Below the pieces are notes generated by a model. It did no database searches. It was not told the DNA's origin and saw only the letters and a program-made list of their open reading frames with translations. A program made the translations under genes and the position numbers. Shown here piece by piece: positions 38,295 to 46,780 of a DNA stretch of 64,000 nt (position 1 is its first letter; each line of letters opens with the position of its first letter). The stretch covers positions 124,001 through 188,000 of the forward strand of contig CALJOK010000014.1 of the NCBI GenBank assembly GCA_937981555.1, written 5' to 3'. The stretch comes from an uncultured Saprospiraceae bacterium. GTDB taxonomy: Bacteria; Bacteroidota; Bacteroidia; Chitinophagales; Saprospiraceae.

Positions 38295-38426
38295 ATGAAA
38301 AAAGAACATTTACCCGAAAAAATATGTGTGGTTTGTGAACGTCCATTTAAATGGCGAAAAAAGTGGGCGAAGGTTTGGGGAGAGGTGAAATATTGCAGCG
38401 AACGTTGTCGAAGGAATAAAAAATAA
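38295..38426 (+). CDS. DUF2256 zinc-finger mini-protein (43 aa)
   Basis: The gene encodes 43 residues with two CxxC/CxxxC pairs: [19 protein letters not shown] and [12 protein letters not shown]. This is the DUF2256 family, a tiny treble-clef-like zinc finger whose genes commonly neighbour photolyases. Its role is unknown. It ends two bases before the FeS photolyase-related gene, so the two are probably co-translated. Possible jobs, inferred from context alone, are helping cofactor loading or contacting DNA. Confidence 0.88.
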   Translation: MKKEHLPEKICVVCERPFKWRKKWAKVWGEVKYCSERCRRNKK

Positions 38427-38428
38427 AC

Positions 38429-39964
38429 ATGAAAAAAACTTTACGATTAATTTTAGGAGATCAATTAAATGGACAACATTCATGGTTTCAAAGAGTAGAT
38501 AAAAACGTTATTTACGTCCTCTTTGAAATGCGGCAAGAAACGGATTACGTGGCTCATCATATCCAAAAAGTCGTTGCATTTTTTGCGAGCATGGAAAATT
38601 TTGGGAAGCGGCTAGAAAGAGAAAATCACCAAATTATTTATTGGAAATTAGATGATAAAAAAAATACACAGAGTCTTGTTGGAAATTTAAAAGTTGTCAT
38701 AGAGGAAAATGAGATAGAGCATTTTGAATATCAATTGCCAGATGAATATCGATTGGATGAGCAATTAAAAAGTTTTTGCGAAGCGATAGAAATTACTTCG
38801 AAAGTTTTTGATTCAGAACATTTTATGAGCATTCGGTTTGAGTTGCGTGATTTTTTTGAAGGGAAAAAAACGTATCTCATGGAATCGTTTTATCGAAGCA
38901 TGAGGCGGAAGTATGACTTGATGATGGATGGCAATCAACCGGTGACGGGGAAATGGAATTACGATAAAGAAAATCGCAAAAAGTTACCGAAAGATCATGT
39001 CCCGCTGGAACCTTTGGTTTTTGAAAAAGATGTTTCTGTAATCCATCAACGCATCATAGACGCAGGAGTGAAAACGATTGGAAATATTGATCCGACTAAT
39101 TTTATATGGGCAACAAACCGAGAGGAAGCATTACAAGTTTTAGATTTTTTTATTGAAAAATGTTTACCACTTTTTGGGACTTATCAAGATGCGATGACGC
39201 CGCATTATTGGTCGTTGTATCATTCGCGAATTTCATTCAGTATGAATGTGAAAATATTGTCTCCCTTGGAAGTGGTCAAAGCTGCTATTGCACATTGGGA
39301 GAAAAATCAAGACAAAATTTCGATTGCTCAGATTGAAGGTTTTGTTCGGCAAATTATTGGTTGGCGAGAATACATGCGAGGTGTTTACTGGGCAAAAATG
39401 CCTGACTTTGCAACGCTTAATTTTTTGAAACATAACAAGACACTTCCAAATTATTTTTGGACAGGGAAAACTAAAATGCATTGCGTTCGACATTCGGTTC
39501 AGCAGTCTTTGGATTATGCTTATGCACATCATATTCAGCGATTGATGGTAACTGGGAATTTTGCTCTGTTAGCTGGAATTTCTCCTGATGAATTGGATGA
39601 GTGGTATTTAGGAATTTATATTGATGCGATTGAGTGGGTAGAAATTACGAACACGCGAGGTATGTCGCAATTTGCAGATGGAGGAATTGTGGGAACAAAA
39701 CCTTATGTGAGTTCCGCTAATTATATTGACAAAATGAGTCACTATTGCAAAACTTGTTTTTATAATAAAAAAGAAAAAACGGGAGAGCGAGCTTGTCCAT
39801 TCAATAGTTTGTATTGGAATTTTTATGATCGACATCGAGATAAATTAGAAAAAAATCCAAGGATTGGAATGGCTTATCGATTGTGGGATAAAATGGACGG
39901 AGAGAAGCGAGCAGATATTTTGAAACAAGCAGAAATTTATTTGAATGATTTGGAAACGTTGTAA
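38429..39964 (+). CDS. FeS cryptochrome/photolyase-related protein (DPRP type)
   Basis: The 511-residue protein belongs to the photolyase-related group that includes prokaryotic (6-4) photolyases (FeS-BCP). It begins with LRLILGDQLNGQHSWF and has the FAD domain with QIIGWREYMRGVYWAKMP, MHCVRHSVQQSLDYAYAHHIQRLM, then SQFADGGIVGTKPYVSSANYI. Four cysteines suit a 4Fe-4S cluster: C349-region MHC, then YCKTCFYN and ACPFN. It would repair (6-4) photoproducts, complementing the upstream photolyase. Positions of the cluster ligands are read by family memory, not alignment. Confidence 0.9.
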   Translation: MKKTLRLILGDQLNGQHSWFQRVDKNVIYVLFEMRQETDYVAHHIQKVVAFFASMENFGKRLERENHQIIYWKLDDKKNTQSLVGNLKVVIEENEIEHFEYQLPDEYRLDEQLKSFCEAIEITSKVFDSEHFMSIRFELRDFFEGKKTYLMESFYRSMRRKYDLMMDGNQPVTGKWNYDKENRKKLPKDHVPLEPLVFEKDVSVIHQRIIDAGVKTIGNIDPTNFIWATNREEALQVLDFFIEKCLPLFGTYQDAMTPHYWSLYHSRISFSMNVKILSPLEVVKAAIAHWEKNQDKISIAQIEGFVRQIIGWREYMRGVYWAKMPDFATLNFLKHNKTLPNYFWTGKTKMHCVRHSVQQSLDYAYAHHIQRLMVTGNFALLAGISPDELDEWYLGIYIDAIEWVEITNTRGMSQFADGGIVGTKPYVSSANYIDKMSHYCKTCFYNKKEKTGERACPFNSLYWNFYDRHRDKLEKNPRIGMAYRLWDKMDGEKRADILKQAEIYLNDLETL

Positions 39965-39967
39965 AGT

Positions 39968-40029
39968 ACGTACTCCGAAACTCTCGCTTCGGAGAAAATA
40001 AGTTCCGAAGCGGGAGCTTCGGAGTACGT
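39968..40029. repeat. Palindromic (REP-like) element
   Basis: Arms 39968-39993 and 40003-40029 match at 24 of 26 positions (ACGTACTCCGAA...CGCTTCGGA). Each arm is itself partly palindromic (CTCCGAA...TTCGGAG). It follows the FeS photolyase stop by four bases, without a T tail. Confidence 0.75.
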
Positions 40030-40145
40030 CGGTTTACACCAATTTCAGTTTTGTTAGCATCTTTATTTTCAAAGACTTTTAACAAAAACCATTTCTGAAA
40101 TTTCACTCAATATTGTATCTTACTTTTTCTAAAAATAAATCTATT

Positions 40146-40451
40146 ATGAAACTACCAAGAATAATCAGAGTTCCTAAACATCATAAATTTAATTACACGC
40201 CTCGACACTACGACGCAAAGAAGGAAGATTTGGAGCGACGTGTTGAAATTGCCAAAGGATCGCAAGAGGATAATCCCGAAGCTAGAAAGGCAAGAATCAA
40301 ATCACAACTACGTCGAGGAAGGAATAGTAATCCTAGATTACGAAAACAATTGGTGTTTAAGTCTAATATGTTGCTATTGGGGATTATTGTAGTACTAGTT
40401 GTAGGGCTCTTTATAATGATTAATGTATATTTGCCAGACATAATGGGATGA
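40146..40451 (+). CDS. Small conserved membrane protein upstream of mutL
   Basis: The 101-residue protein starts MKLPRIIRVPKHHKFNYTPRHYD, is strongly basic through residue ~75, and has one C-terminal membrane helix (~77-95). The same basic R/K-P-x-H-x-x-FNYxPRYYD start is common in Bacteroidota proteins placed beside mutL; some are misnamed riboflavin synthase beta subunit. Function is unknown. I start at the ATG at 40146 because the 11 extra residues upstream look random. Confidence 0.8.
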   Translation: MKLPRIIRVPKHHKFNYTPRHYDAKKEDLERRVEIAKGSQEDNPEARKARIKSQLRRGRNSNPRLRKQLVFKSNMLLLGIIVVLVVGLFIMINVYLPDIMG

Positions 40452-40505
40452 TTTCTGGATATGTAATCCAATATTTTTAGAAAACAAAAAAAGTAACAAT
40501 AACCT

Positions 40506-42413
40506 ATGGCTGATGTGATTCAGCTCCTACCCGATTCTATTGCAAATCAGATTGCCGCCGGTGAGGTGATTCAGCGACCTGCTTCTGTGGTGAAAGAATT
40601 GATGGAGAATTCGATTGATGCGGGAAGTACTCAGATCAAATTAATAGTTAAAGATGCTGGGAAAACATTAATTCAAGTCATTGATAATGGCTGTGGTATG
40701 TCAGAAACGGATGCCCGGATGAGTTTTGAACGTCATGCAACTTCCAAGATTAGAGAAGCTAAAGATTTGTTTGCGATTAAGACAATGGGATTTCGAGGCG
40801 AAGCAATGGCTTCGATTGCAGCGATTGCTCAGGTGGAAATGAAAACTCGAAAGCACAACGAAGATGTCGGAGTTCGGTTGATGATGGAAGGATCAGAAAT
40901 TAAATCTCAAGAAGCTTGTCAATGCAATGCAGGTACTAGCCTTTCTATCAAAAATTTATTTTACAATGTTCCAGCGCGACGTAATTTTCTAAAAACTACG
41001 ACTGTCGAAATGCGTCATATCATTGATGAATTTCAAAGAGTTGCGTTAGCCAATCCAGATATATTTTTCTCCCTTCATCATAACGGTACAGAAGTTTTTC
41101 ATTTGCCTGAAAGTAATTTGCGTCAGCGAATTGTGAATATGTTTGGGCAAAACAGTAATAAAAAATTGGTTCCAGTTTTGGAAGAGACGGACGCGTTGCG
41201 TTTAGAAGGATTTGTAGGAAAACCTGAGTTTGCTAAAAAAACGAGAGGAGAACAATTCTTTTTTGTCAATAGAAGATTTATCAAAAGTGGTTATCTAAAT
41301 CATGCTTTGATGGGAGCGTACGAAGATGTTTTGTCAAAAGACACTTATCCTTTGTACGTAATTTTTATAGAAATTGATCCTGCAAGAATTGATATCAATG
41401 TGCATCCAACGAAGCAAGAAATTAAGTTTGATGATGAACGATTAGTTTATAATTATTTGAAAGTTTCCGTTCGTCATGCTTTGGGTCAATATAGTATTAC
41501 ACCAACATTAGATTTTGATCAAGAGCAAATTTTAAATAATCATCCACTTCCAAATATGAGTGATTCAAGAAGAGAAGGAATTTCTGCTCCTCCATTCTTA
41601 GGAAGTTCAGGAGGGAGTTCTTCAAGCGGTACTACAAGTGGAGGAGAACGATATGAGACTTTTTCTTCGAAGGCGAATAACACGCCATTGGATAGTTCTA
41701 ATTTGCAGAATTGGAAAAAAATGTATGATGGTTTAGATGAGTATGATGAGTCACAAGAAGGAAATATTGCAGACCAACCGATCACGATTGAAAGTGGAAT
41801 GTCGGAAGGAAATGAATTGGATGATGGGAATCATAGTTTTTCAAAAGATGTAAAACCACTATTTCAAATTCACTCTACCTACATTGTAAGCCATATAAAA
41901 TCAGGTTATATTTTAGTGGATCAACAAGCGGCACATGAACGGATTTTGTACGAGCGATATTTGAGTATGTTGAATGAAAAAGAAGCAGTAACTCAAAAAG
42001 AATTGTTTCCTCGGAACATCACACTCAATCCTGCAGACGCTGAAATTCTAAAAGACTTATTGCCACAAATTAACTTGTTGGGATTTGATATTCAAGAATT
42101 TGGGAAAGATGCATTTGTGATTCATGGTGTTCCTGCTGATTTGAAATCATCGCAAGATGAACAAAAAATTATCGAACAATTATTAGAACAATATAAATCG
42201 AATCGAGATTTAGATTTGAATATTTTGGAAAATATAGCTCGTGCAATGGCTCGAAGTTCTGCGATTAAAAAAGGACAAAGTTTAACGCAAGAAGAAATGA
42301 AAGAATTAGTGGATAAATTATTTGCTTGCGCAATGCCATTCACTAGTCCAATAGGGAAAAAATGTTTTGTAACTTTTGAACTAGAGGAGTTGGCGAAGAA
42401 ATTTAATGTATAA
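40506..42413 (+). CDS. mutL: DNA mismatch repair protein MutL
   Basis: MutL couples MutS mismatch recognition to strand cutting. The 635-residue protein has the GHKL ATPase (IANQIAAGEVIQRPASVVKELMENSIDAGS, DNGCGM, MGFRGEAMASI), the transducer domain (~215-335) with HPTKQEIKF, a glycine/serine-rich linker (~360-440) and a C-terminal dimerisation domain. The last contains DQQAAHERILYE, a variant of the DQHAxxE endonuclease motif with Q for H, and an end TSPIGKKCFVTF in place of CPHGRP. Endonuclease activity is therefore uncertain. A hairpin terminator follows. Confidence 0.95.
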   Translation: MADVIQLLPDSIANQIAAGEVIQRPASVVKELMENSIDAGSTQIKLIVKDAGKTLIQVIDNGCGMSETDARMSFERHATSKIREAKDLFAIKTMGFRGEAMASIAAIAQVEMKTRKHNEDVGVRLMMEGSEIKSQEACQCNAGTSLSIKNLFYNVPARRNFLKTTTVEMRHIIDEFQRVALANPDIFFSLHHNGTEVFHLPESNLRQRIVNMFGQNSNKKLVPVLEETDALRLEGFVGKPEFAKKTRGEQFFFVNRRFIKSGYLNHALMGAYEDVLSKDTYPLYVIFIEIDPARIDINVHPTKQEIKFDDERLVYNYLKVSVRHALGQYSITPTLDFDQEQILNNHPLPNMSDSRREGISAPPFLGSSGGSSSSGTTSGGERYETFSSKANNTPLDSSNLQNWKKMYDGLDEYDESQEGNIADQPITIESGMSEGNELDDGNHSFSKDVKPLFQIHSTYIVSHIKSGYILVDQQAAHERILYERYLSMLNEKEAVTQKELFPRNITLNPADAEILKDLLPQINLLGFDIQEFGKDAFVIHGVPADLKSSQDEQKIIEQLLEQYKSNRDLDLNILENIARAMARSSAIKKGQSLTQEEMKELVDKLFACAMPFTSPIGKKCFVTFELEELAKKFNV

Positions 42414-42435
42414 AAAAAGTAAAAACTATTTTGAC

Positions 42436-42475
42436 AAAAACGCTTCAAGAGATTTAATTCGCTTGAAGCGTTTTT
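42436..42475. terminator. Bidirectional terminator between mutL and the MscS gene
   Basis: AAAAACGCTTCAAG and CTTGAAGCGTTTTT are perfect 14-bp arms between convergent genes. Confidence 0.92.
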
Positions 42476-42484
42476 TATTTATAT

Positions 42485-43837
42485 CTATTTATTGGGTGTC
42501 GTTTCTTGGCCTCCCTTCATCCACACTACTCGTTGAGGGAAAGGAATTTCCACATTACTCTCTCTGAAAGCATTATCAATCTCAAATCTCATATCACTTT
42601 TTACATCTTCAATTCGAATAAAATTTCGAGAAAAAAAATGCAACTCAAAATCCAAAGACGAATTTCCGAAATTAGTAAATCGAACAAATGGATTTGGATG
42701 TTCCACAATTTCAGGATGTTCCGCAGCAACGCTTAAGAGTATATTTTTAACTAATTTAGTATCCGAACCATAAGCTACTCCAACGCTAATTGAGAACCTC
42801 ACCTTTTCATCGAAGTGACTCCAGTTGACTACATTATCAGTTACTAATTTTGAGTTAGGAACTACAACCGTAATACTATCTCTCGTTTCAATCAAAGAAG
42901 TTCTTAAGCCAATTTCTTTTACCGTCCCTATCATTCCTCCAATATTTAAAACATGACCAACTTCAACTGATCGTTCAAATAACAATACAATTCCGGAAAA
43001 AAAATCATTAAAAGTTTGTTGTAACCCCAAACCAATTCCCACCAAAAGCGCGGCAGCACCACCCCACAAAACAGTCATCTCAATTCCTAAACTAGAAATC
43101 GCCCACAACATCGCCATCGTATAAATGACATATTTTAATAATTGATTAATGGCATATTGAGAGCCAGGGTCAATTTGACTTCGTTTATAATATCGAAATA
43201 AAACTAACTGAGTCACCATCCAGAAGATCAATCGAGCAGCTAAAACAATTAAAATAGCTTCTAAAATATCTGATACTTTTATAGGATTATCTGTCGAATT
43301 GATGACGGTGTAACTTTCTAAATTAAAACTCTGCAAAACCAAAAAAATCGCAGCAGCATAAATTACCAATCGTACTAAGTTACCGGCATTACTATCCGTT
43401 TCTTTCGCGTATTTTTCAACAGAAGTTTGATAATCTAAATCATTCCGACTTCGATGATAATTGTAAACCAAAACTTTGGAAGCCAACCAGTCCAACATCC
43501 CTGCCACTTGCCAGATTGTCAAAGCATATAAAACGGTCGAAATCCGAATACCCACGGTTTTCATTTGATAAAGCAAAAAATCAATTTCGAGTGCCCAAAC
43601 CGTTCCAATCAAAGCAACCAACGCAAATATATTTCGAATGCTTTTTAAAATTCTCGAATTGTTTCGAATGACATATTTCTCCTGTGCGAAATATTTTGGT
43701 AAAACTTTTTTAATGACTAATTGATAAATCAAAAAAGTCCCGACCAAAACGATCCCCCAACTAATAAGTTGTCGCACAGTTACGTCATGATTGCCGATGT
43801 TAAAAAGGACTTTTTGGAGAAAATCGTTAAAGTTCAT
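42485..43837 (-). CDS. MscS-family mechanosensitive channel
   Basis: The 450-residue protein has about five membrane helices (residues ~22-40, 65-85, 92-110, 150-170, 190-215, 245-265). These lead to the pore-lining helix with alanine/glycine packing (LWGGAAALLVGIGLGLQQTFNDFFSG, ~265-290), then the beta domain (VGHVLNIGGMIGTVKEIGLRTSLI, VVPNSKLVTDNVVNWSH) and a C-terminal alpha/beta domain. It would open under membrane tension to release solutes after osmotic downshock. It is longer than E. coli MscS (286) because of extra N-terminal helices. Confidence 0.92.
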   Translation of the reverse strand: MNFNDFLQKVLFNIGNHDVTVRQLISWGIVLVGTFLIYQLVIKKVLPKYFAQEKYVIRNNSRILKSIRNIFALVALIGTVWALEIDFLLYQMKTVGIRISTVLYALTIWQVAGMLDWLASKVLVYNYHRSRNDLDYQTSVEKYAKETDSNAGNLVRLVIYAAAIFLVLQSFNLESYTVINSTDNPIKVSDILEAILIVLAARLIFWMVTQLVLFRYYKRSQIDPGSQYAINQLLKYVIYTMAMLWAISSLGIEMTVLWGGAAALLVGIGLGLQQTFNDFFSGIVLLFERSVEVGHVLNIGGMIGTVKEIGLRTSLIETRDSITVVVPNSKLVTDNVVNWSHFDEKVRFSISVGVAYGSDTKLVKNILLSVAAEHPEIVEHPNPFVRFTNFGNSSLDFELHFFSRNFIRIEDVKSDMRFEIDNAFRESNVEIPFPQRVVWMKGGQETTPNK

Positions 43838-43930
43838 TTTTATATTTAAAATTAATAGATTCCGAAAAGTACCCTTTTATAAATATTTTAAAGTTTTTTT
43901 ACAGAAATATTTTAATCTAATTTTTCTACC

Positions 43931-46687
43931 ATGCAAAAAGCGCTAATTAATTATTTTAAGTCATGCTATCAATCGGATTATCGAGCGATTAGTTTGCTTA
44001 ATTTTTATAGTGCGAAAGTAGAACAACCACTCATCTTAGAAAGTGCAGAATTATTGCAGGGTAAAATTTTGGAATTTCCTGTTCCAACTGTTTGGGGCGA
44101 AAAGGTAGACCAACGATTAGCTGTTTATTCCAAAGAAAAAGCATTGTATTGTTGCTCCTTTTTTATGTTTGGAGAAATGATGGTGGCTGGAAAAAAACAA
44201 AAAATTGTAGCACCGCTTTATTTGCATCAGGTCGAAAGGAAAATAGAAAATGAAATTTTTTATATTTCAATTGATGCAGAAAATCCAATCATTAACCCAG
44301 CAATTCTTCAAGCCGCCGAGAATATAGAATCTGGTCTTTTAGAAAATCTTACCCAAAAATTACCTAAAGGATTTATTCAATTTGATCAAGTTTTTGAAAT
44401 TGAAAAAACGATAAAAGAGGTTTTTCCAAAGTTAGATTTTTCCAAAATAGAAAATTATCCTTCCCTGTGGACGAACAAAAAGTTAAAAGATTTTCAAAAA
44501 GAAAGAAAAGAGAATTCACCATTTGTGATCGTTCCAGCTTGCGGGATTGCGATGTTAAATAAACCAGTAGGCTCTCGTGGTATTTTAAATGAGTTAGAAA
44601 GAATGTCTGAGCGGAATAATTTTTCTACTCCGTTAAATGAAATTTTTGGAACAGCAAAGACAAAGTCTATTTCCAAGAAGATCGATTTAACCGTTCCAAT
44701 TGTTTTAAATAAAAGCCAAGAAAATATTTTACAATCTACTTTCGCTCATCATCTGACTTTGGCAATTGGACCACCTGGGACAGGTAAATCATTTACGATT
44801 GCAGCCTTGGCAGTTGAGTTGATGAGTCAAGGCAAATCAGTTTTAATTGCGTCCAAAAATAATCAAGCAGGAAATGTTGTAGCCGATAAAATTGAAAAAG
44901 ATTTTGGATTGGATGGCATCGTCGTTCGAGCAGGAAAGAAAGATTATAAAAAGGTCCTTCAGAAAAGATTAGAAAATTTATTAAGTGGGATTGGTCTGGT
45001 AGAAGTTACTGATTTTGAAATGAAGAATTTAAGAATTCAAGTGAAAAAGCAAAATAAAAAATTGGCTTCCCTTGAGAAAAGAATCAAAGCACGTACTCAG
45101 CAAGAAATCGAAAGAGGTGATTTTTTATTTCAATACCAAGAATCTTTTTTCCAAAGAATCAAGATGTATTTTTTGACCAATAAAATGGAGAAGGAAATTC
45201 CACTTTGGAAAAAAATGTTTTTGCTCGAAAATGAATTACTTCAAAGAAATAAAAATTTTAAAAAATTAATTCAACTTCGATTTTATCAATTTCTAAGTCA
45301 AGCTTTAAATGAATCGAGGTATGAAATGCAAGTTTTGGTAAAAGCTTTCAAAGCCAGAACAGGTAATCGAAAAGAATCCATTTTTGAAGAAATTAATTTT
45401 GCGAAAATTTTAAAGGCCTTACCGATCTGGGTAGCCAACTCTACAGACATCAACAAAGTCCTTCCTTTGCAAAAAGAACTTTTTGATGTAGTAATTATTG
45501 ACGAAGCTACACAATGTGATATTGCTAGTTCTTTGCCAATTTTGCAAAGAGGAAAATCCGCAGTTATAGTTGGTGATCCCAAACAATTACGTCACATGTC
45601 TTTTCTTTCCAATGCCAAACAGAATCAACTGATCGAACAATTTCAGGTTGGAAGTCGAAATGCCCAACAATTGGATTATCGAAATAATAGCTTACTTGAT
45701 ATGGTTTCTGATTCGATCAAAAGTCAAAAACAAGTTCATTTTTTAAATGAACACTTTAGAAGTATGCCTGATATTATTCAATTTAGCAATACTCATTTTT
45801 ATGATGGAAAATTAGATGTGATGACCGCTTGCCCTGCGACGCTTCTTCGTCAACATGCTTTTTTACACTCCGTAAATGGTCAAAGAAATAAAACTGGTTT
45901 TAATATAAAAGAAGCAGATACGATTTTTGAAATGATCAAATCAATTATTGAAGGAGAAAAAAATGTAGCAATAAATTTGTGTCAAAGTATTGGAATCCTT
46001 TCTCCATTTCGAGATCAAGTTGATTATTTACAACGACGGATTTTAAAACTTTTTTCTATCGAAGAATTGGAACGACATCGTATTTTGATCGGAACACCTT
46101 ACGCATTTCAAGGAGAAGAAAAGGGAATTATGTTTCTATCTTTTGCTTTAGATGAAGAAAGTCATTCCGCTGCATTTAATTATTTAGCACGGGAAGATGT
46201 GTTTAATGTGAGCATTACACGAGCGCGTTATTTGCAACATGTTTTTATTTCTTTTTCGCCAGAAAAAATAAAAAGTGATAGTTTGCTAGCCAGATTTATT
46301 TATGGATTGGAAAACAATAACATTACTCCTACATTTTTCAATCAAAAAAAATCGGATGTCTTTTTAAAGGAAGTAATTGAATGTGTTCAGTCATTTGGAA
46401 TGGAAGAATGGCACGTTGCCTTTCCAATTGCAGGGACTGAAATTGATTTAGTAGTTATTCATGAAGGGAAAACTTTCTGTATTGATTTGATTGGTTTTCC
46501 TGGCGAATTTGAAACGGCATTGCCGATAGAGAGATGGAGGATGTTGGAACGAGTTGGATTGAGTACATTTACATTACCATTCAGCGCATGGTATTTTGAT
46601 AAGGAAAAATGTGTGGCTGCGCTACAAGATTTTTTTAAATATAACATAATAAGTGAAGCGCTCAAGAAATTAAAGAAGAAGACTTAG
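43931..46687 (+). CDS. Superfamily 1 helicase with C-terminal nuclease-like domain
   Basis: The 918-residue protein is an Upf1/Dna2-like SF1 helicase. Motif I is LAIGPPGTGKSFTI (~280), motif II VVIIDEATQCD (~525), motif III VIVGDPKQLRHM, motif IV LNEHFRSMPDI, motif V/VI GTPYAFQGEEKGI and FNVSITRARY. A coiled region (~360-440) splits motifs Ia and II. The last ~110 residues (AFPIAGTEIDLVVIHEGKTFCIDL, ERWRMLERVGL) resemble the PD-(D/E)xK fold of helicase-linked REase_MTES_1575 domains. The usual acidic-x-K core reads CIDLIG here, so cutting may be lost. Role in repair or anti-phage defence is open. Confidence 0.85.
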   Translation: MQKALINYFKSCYQSDYRAISLLNFYSAKVEQPLILESAELLQGKILEFPVPTVWGEKVDQRLAVYSKEKALYCCSFFMFGEMMVAGKKQKIVAPLYLHQVERKIENEIFYISIDAENPIINPAILQAAENIESGLLENLTQKLPKGFIQFDQVFEIEKTIKEVFPKLDFSKIENYPSLWTNKKLKDFQKERKENSPFVIVPACGIAMLNKPVGSRGILNELERMSERNNFSTPLNEIFGTAKTKSISKKIDLTVPIVLNKSQENILQSTFAHHLTLAIGPPGTGKSFTIAALAVELMSQGKSVLIASKNNQAGNVVADKIEKDFGLDGIVVRAGKKDYKKVLQKRLENLLSGIGLVEVTDFEMKNLRIQVKKQNKKLASLEKRIKARTQQEIERGDFLFQYQESFFQRIKMYFLTNKMEKEIPLWKKMFLLENELLQRNKNFKKLIQLRFYQFLSQALNESRYEMQVLVKAFKARTGNRKESIFEEINFAKILKALPIWVANSTDINKVLPLQKELFDVVIIDEATQCDIASSLPILQRGKSAVIVGDPKQLRHMSFLSNAKQNQLIEQFQVGSRNAQQLDYRNNSLLDMVSDSIKSQKQVHFLNEHFRSMPDIIQFSNTHFYDGKLDVMTACPATLLRQHAFLHSVNGQRNKTGFNIKEADTIFEMIKSIIEGEKNVAINLCQSIGILSPFRDQVDYLQRRILKLFSIEELERHRILIGTPYAFQGEEKGIMFLSFALDEESHSAAFNYLAREDVFNVSITRARYLQHVFISFSPEKIKSDSLLARFIYGLENNNITPTFFNQKKSDVFLKEVIECVQSFGMEEWHVAFPIAGTEIDLVVIHEGKTFCIDLIGFPGEFETALPIERWRMLERVGLSTFTLPFSAWYFDKEKCVAALQDFFKYNIISEALKKLKKKT

Positions 46688-46721
46688 TAAGTTTTTTTGA
46701 AGAAAGATCTGCTAAGTCTTC
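46678..46721 (+). terminator. Weak hairpin overlapping the helicase stop
   Basis: GAAGACTTAG pairs with CTAAGTCTTC over 10 bp across a ~24-nt loop; no clear T tail follows. Confidence 0.4.
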
Positions 46722-46780
46722 TCCTTGTTAGATTCAATAATTAAAAATCATACAGGACGTTTTACGAAAATAAATAAGAT

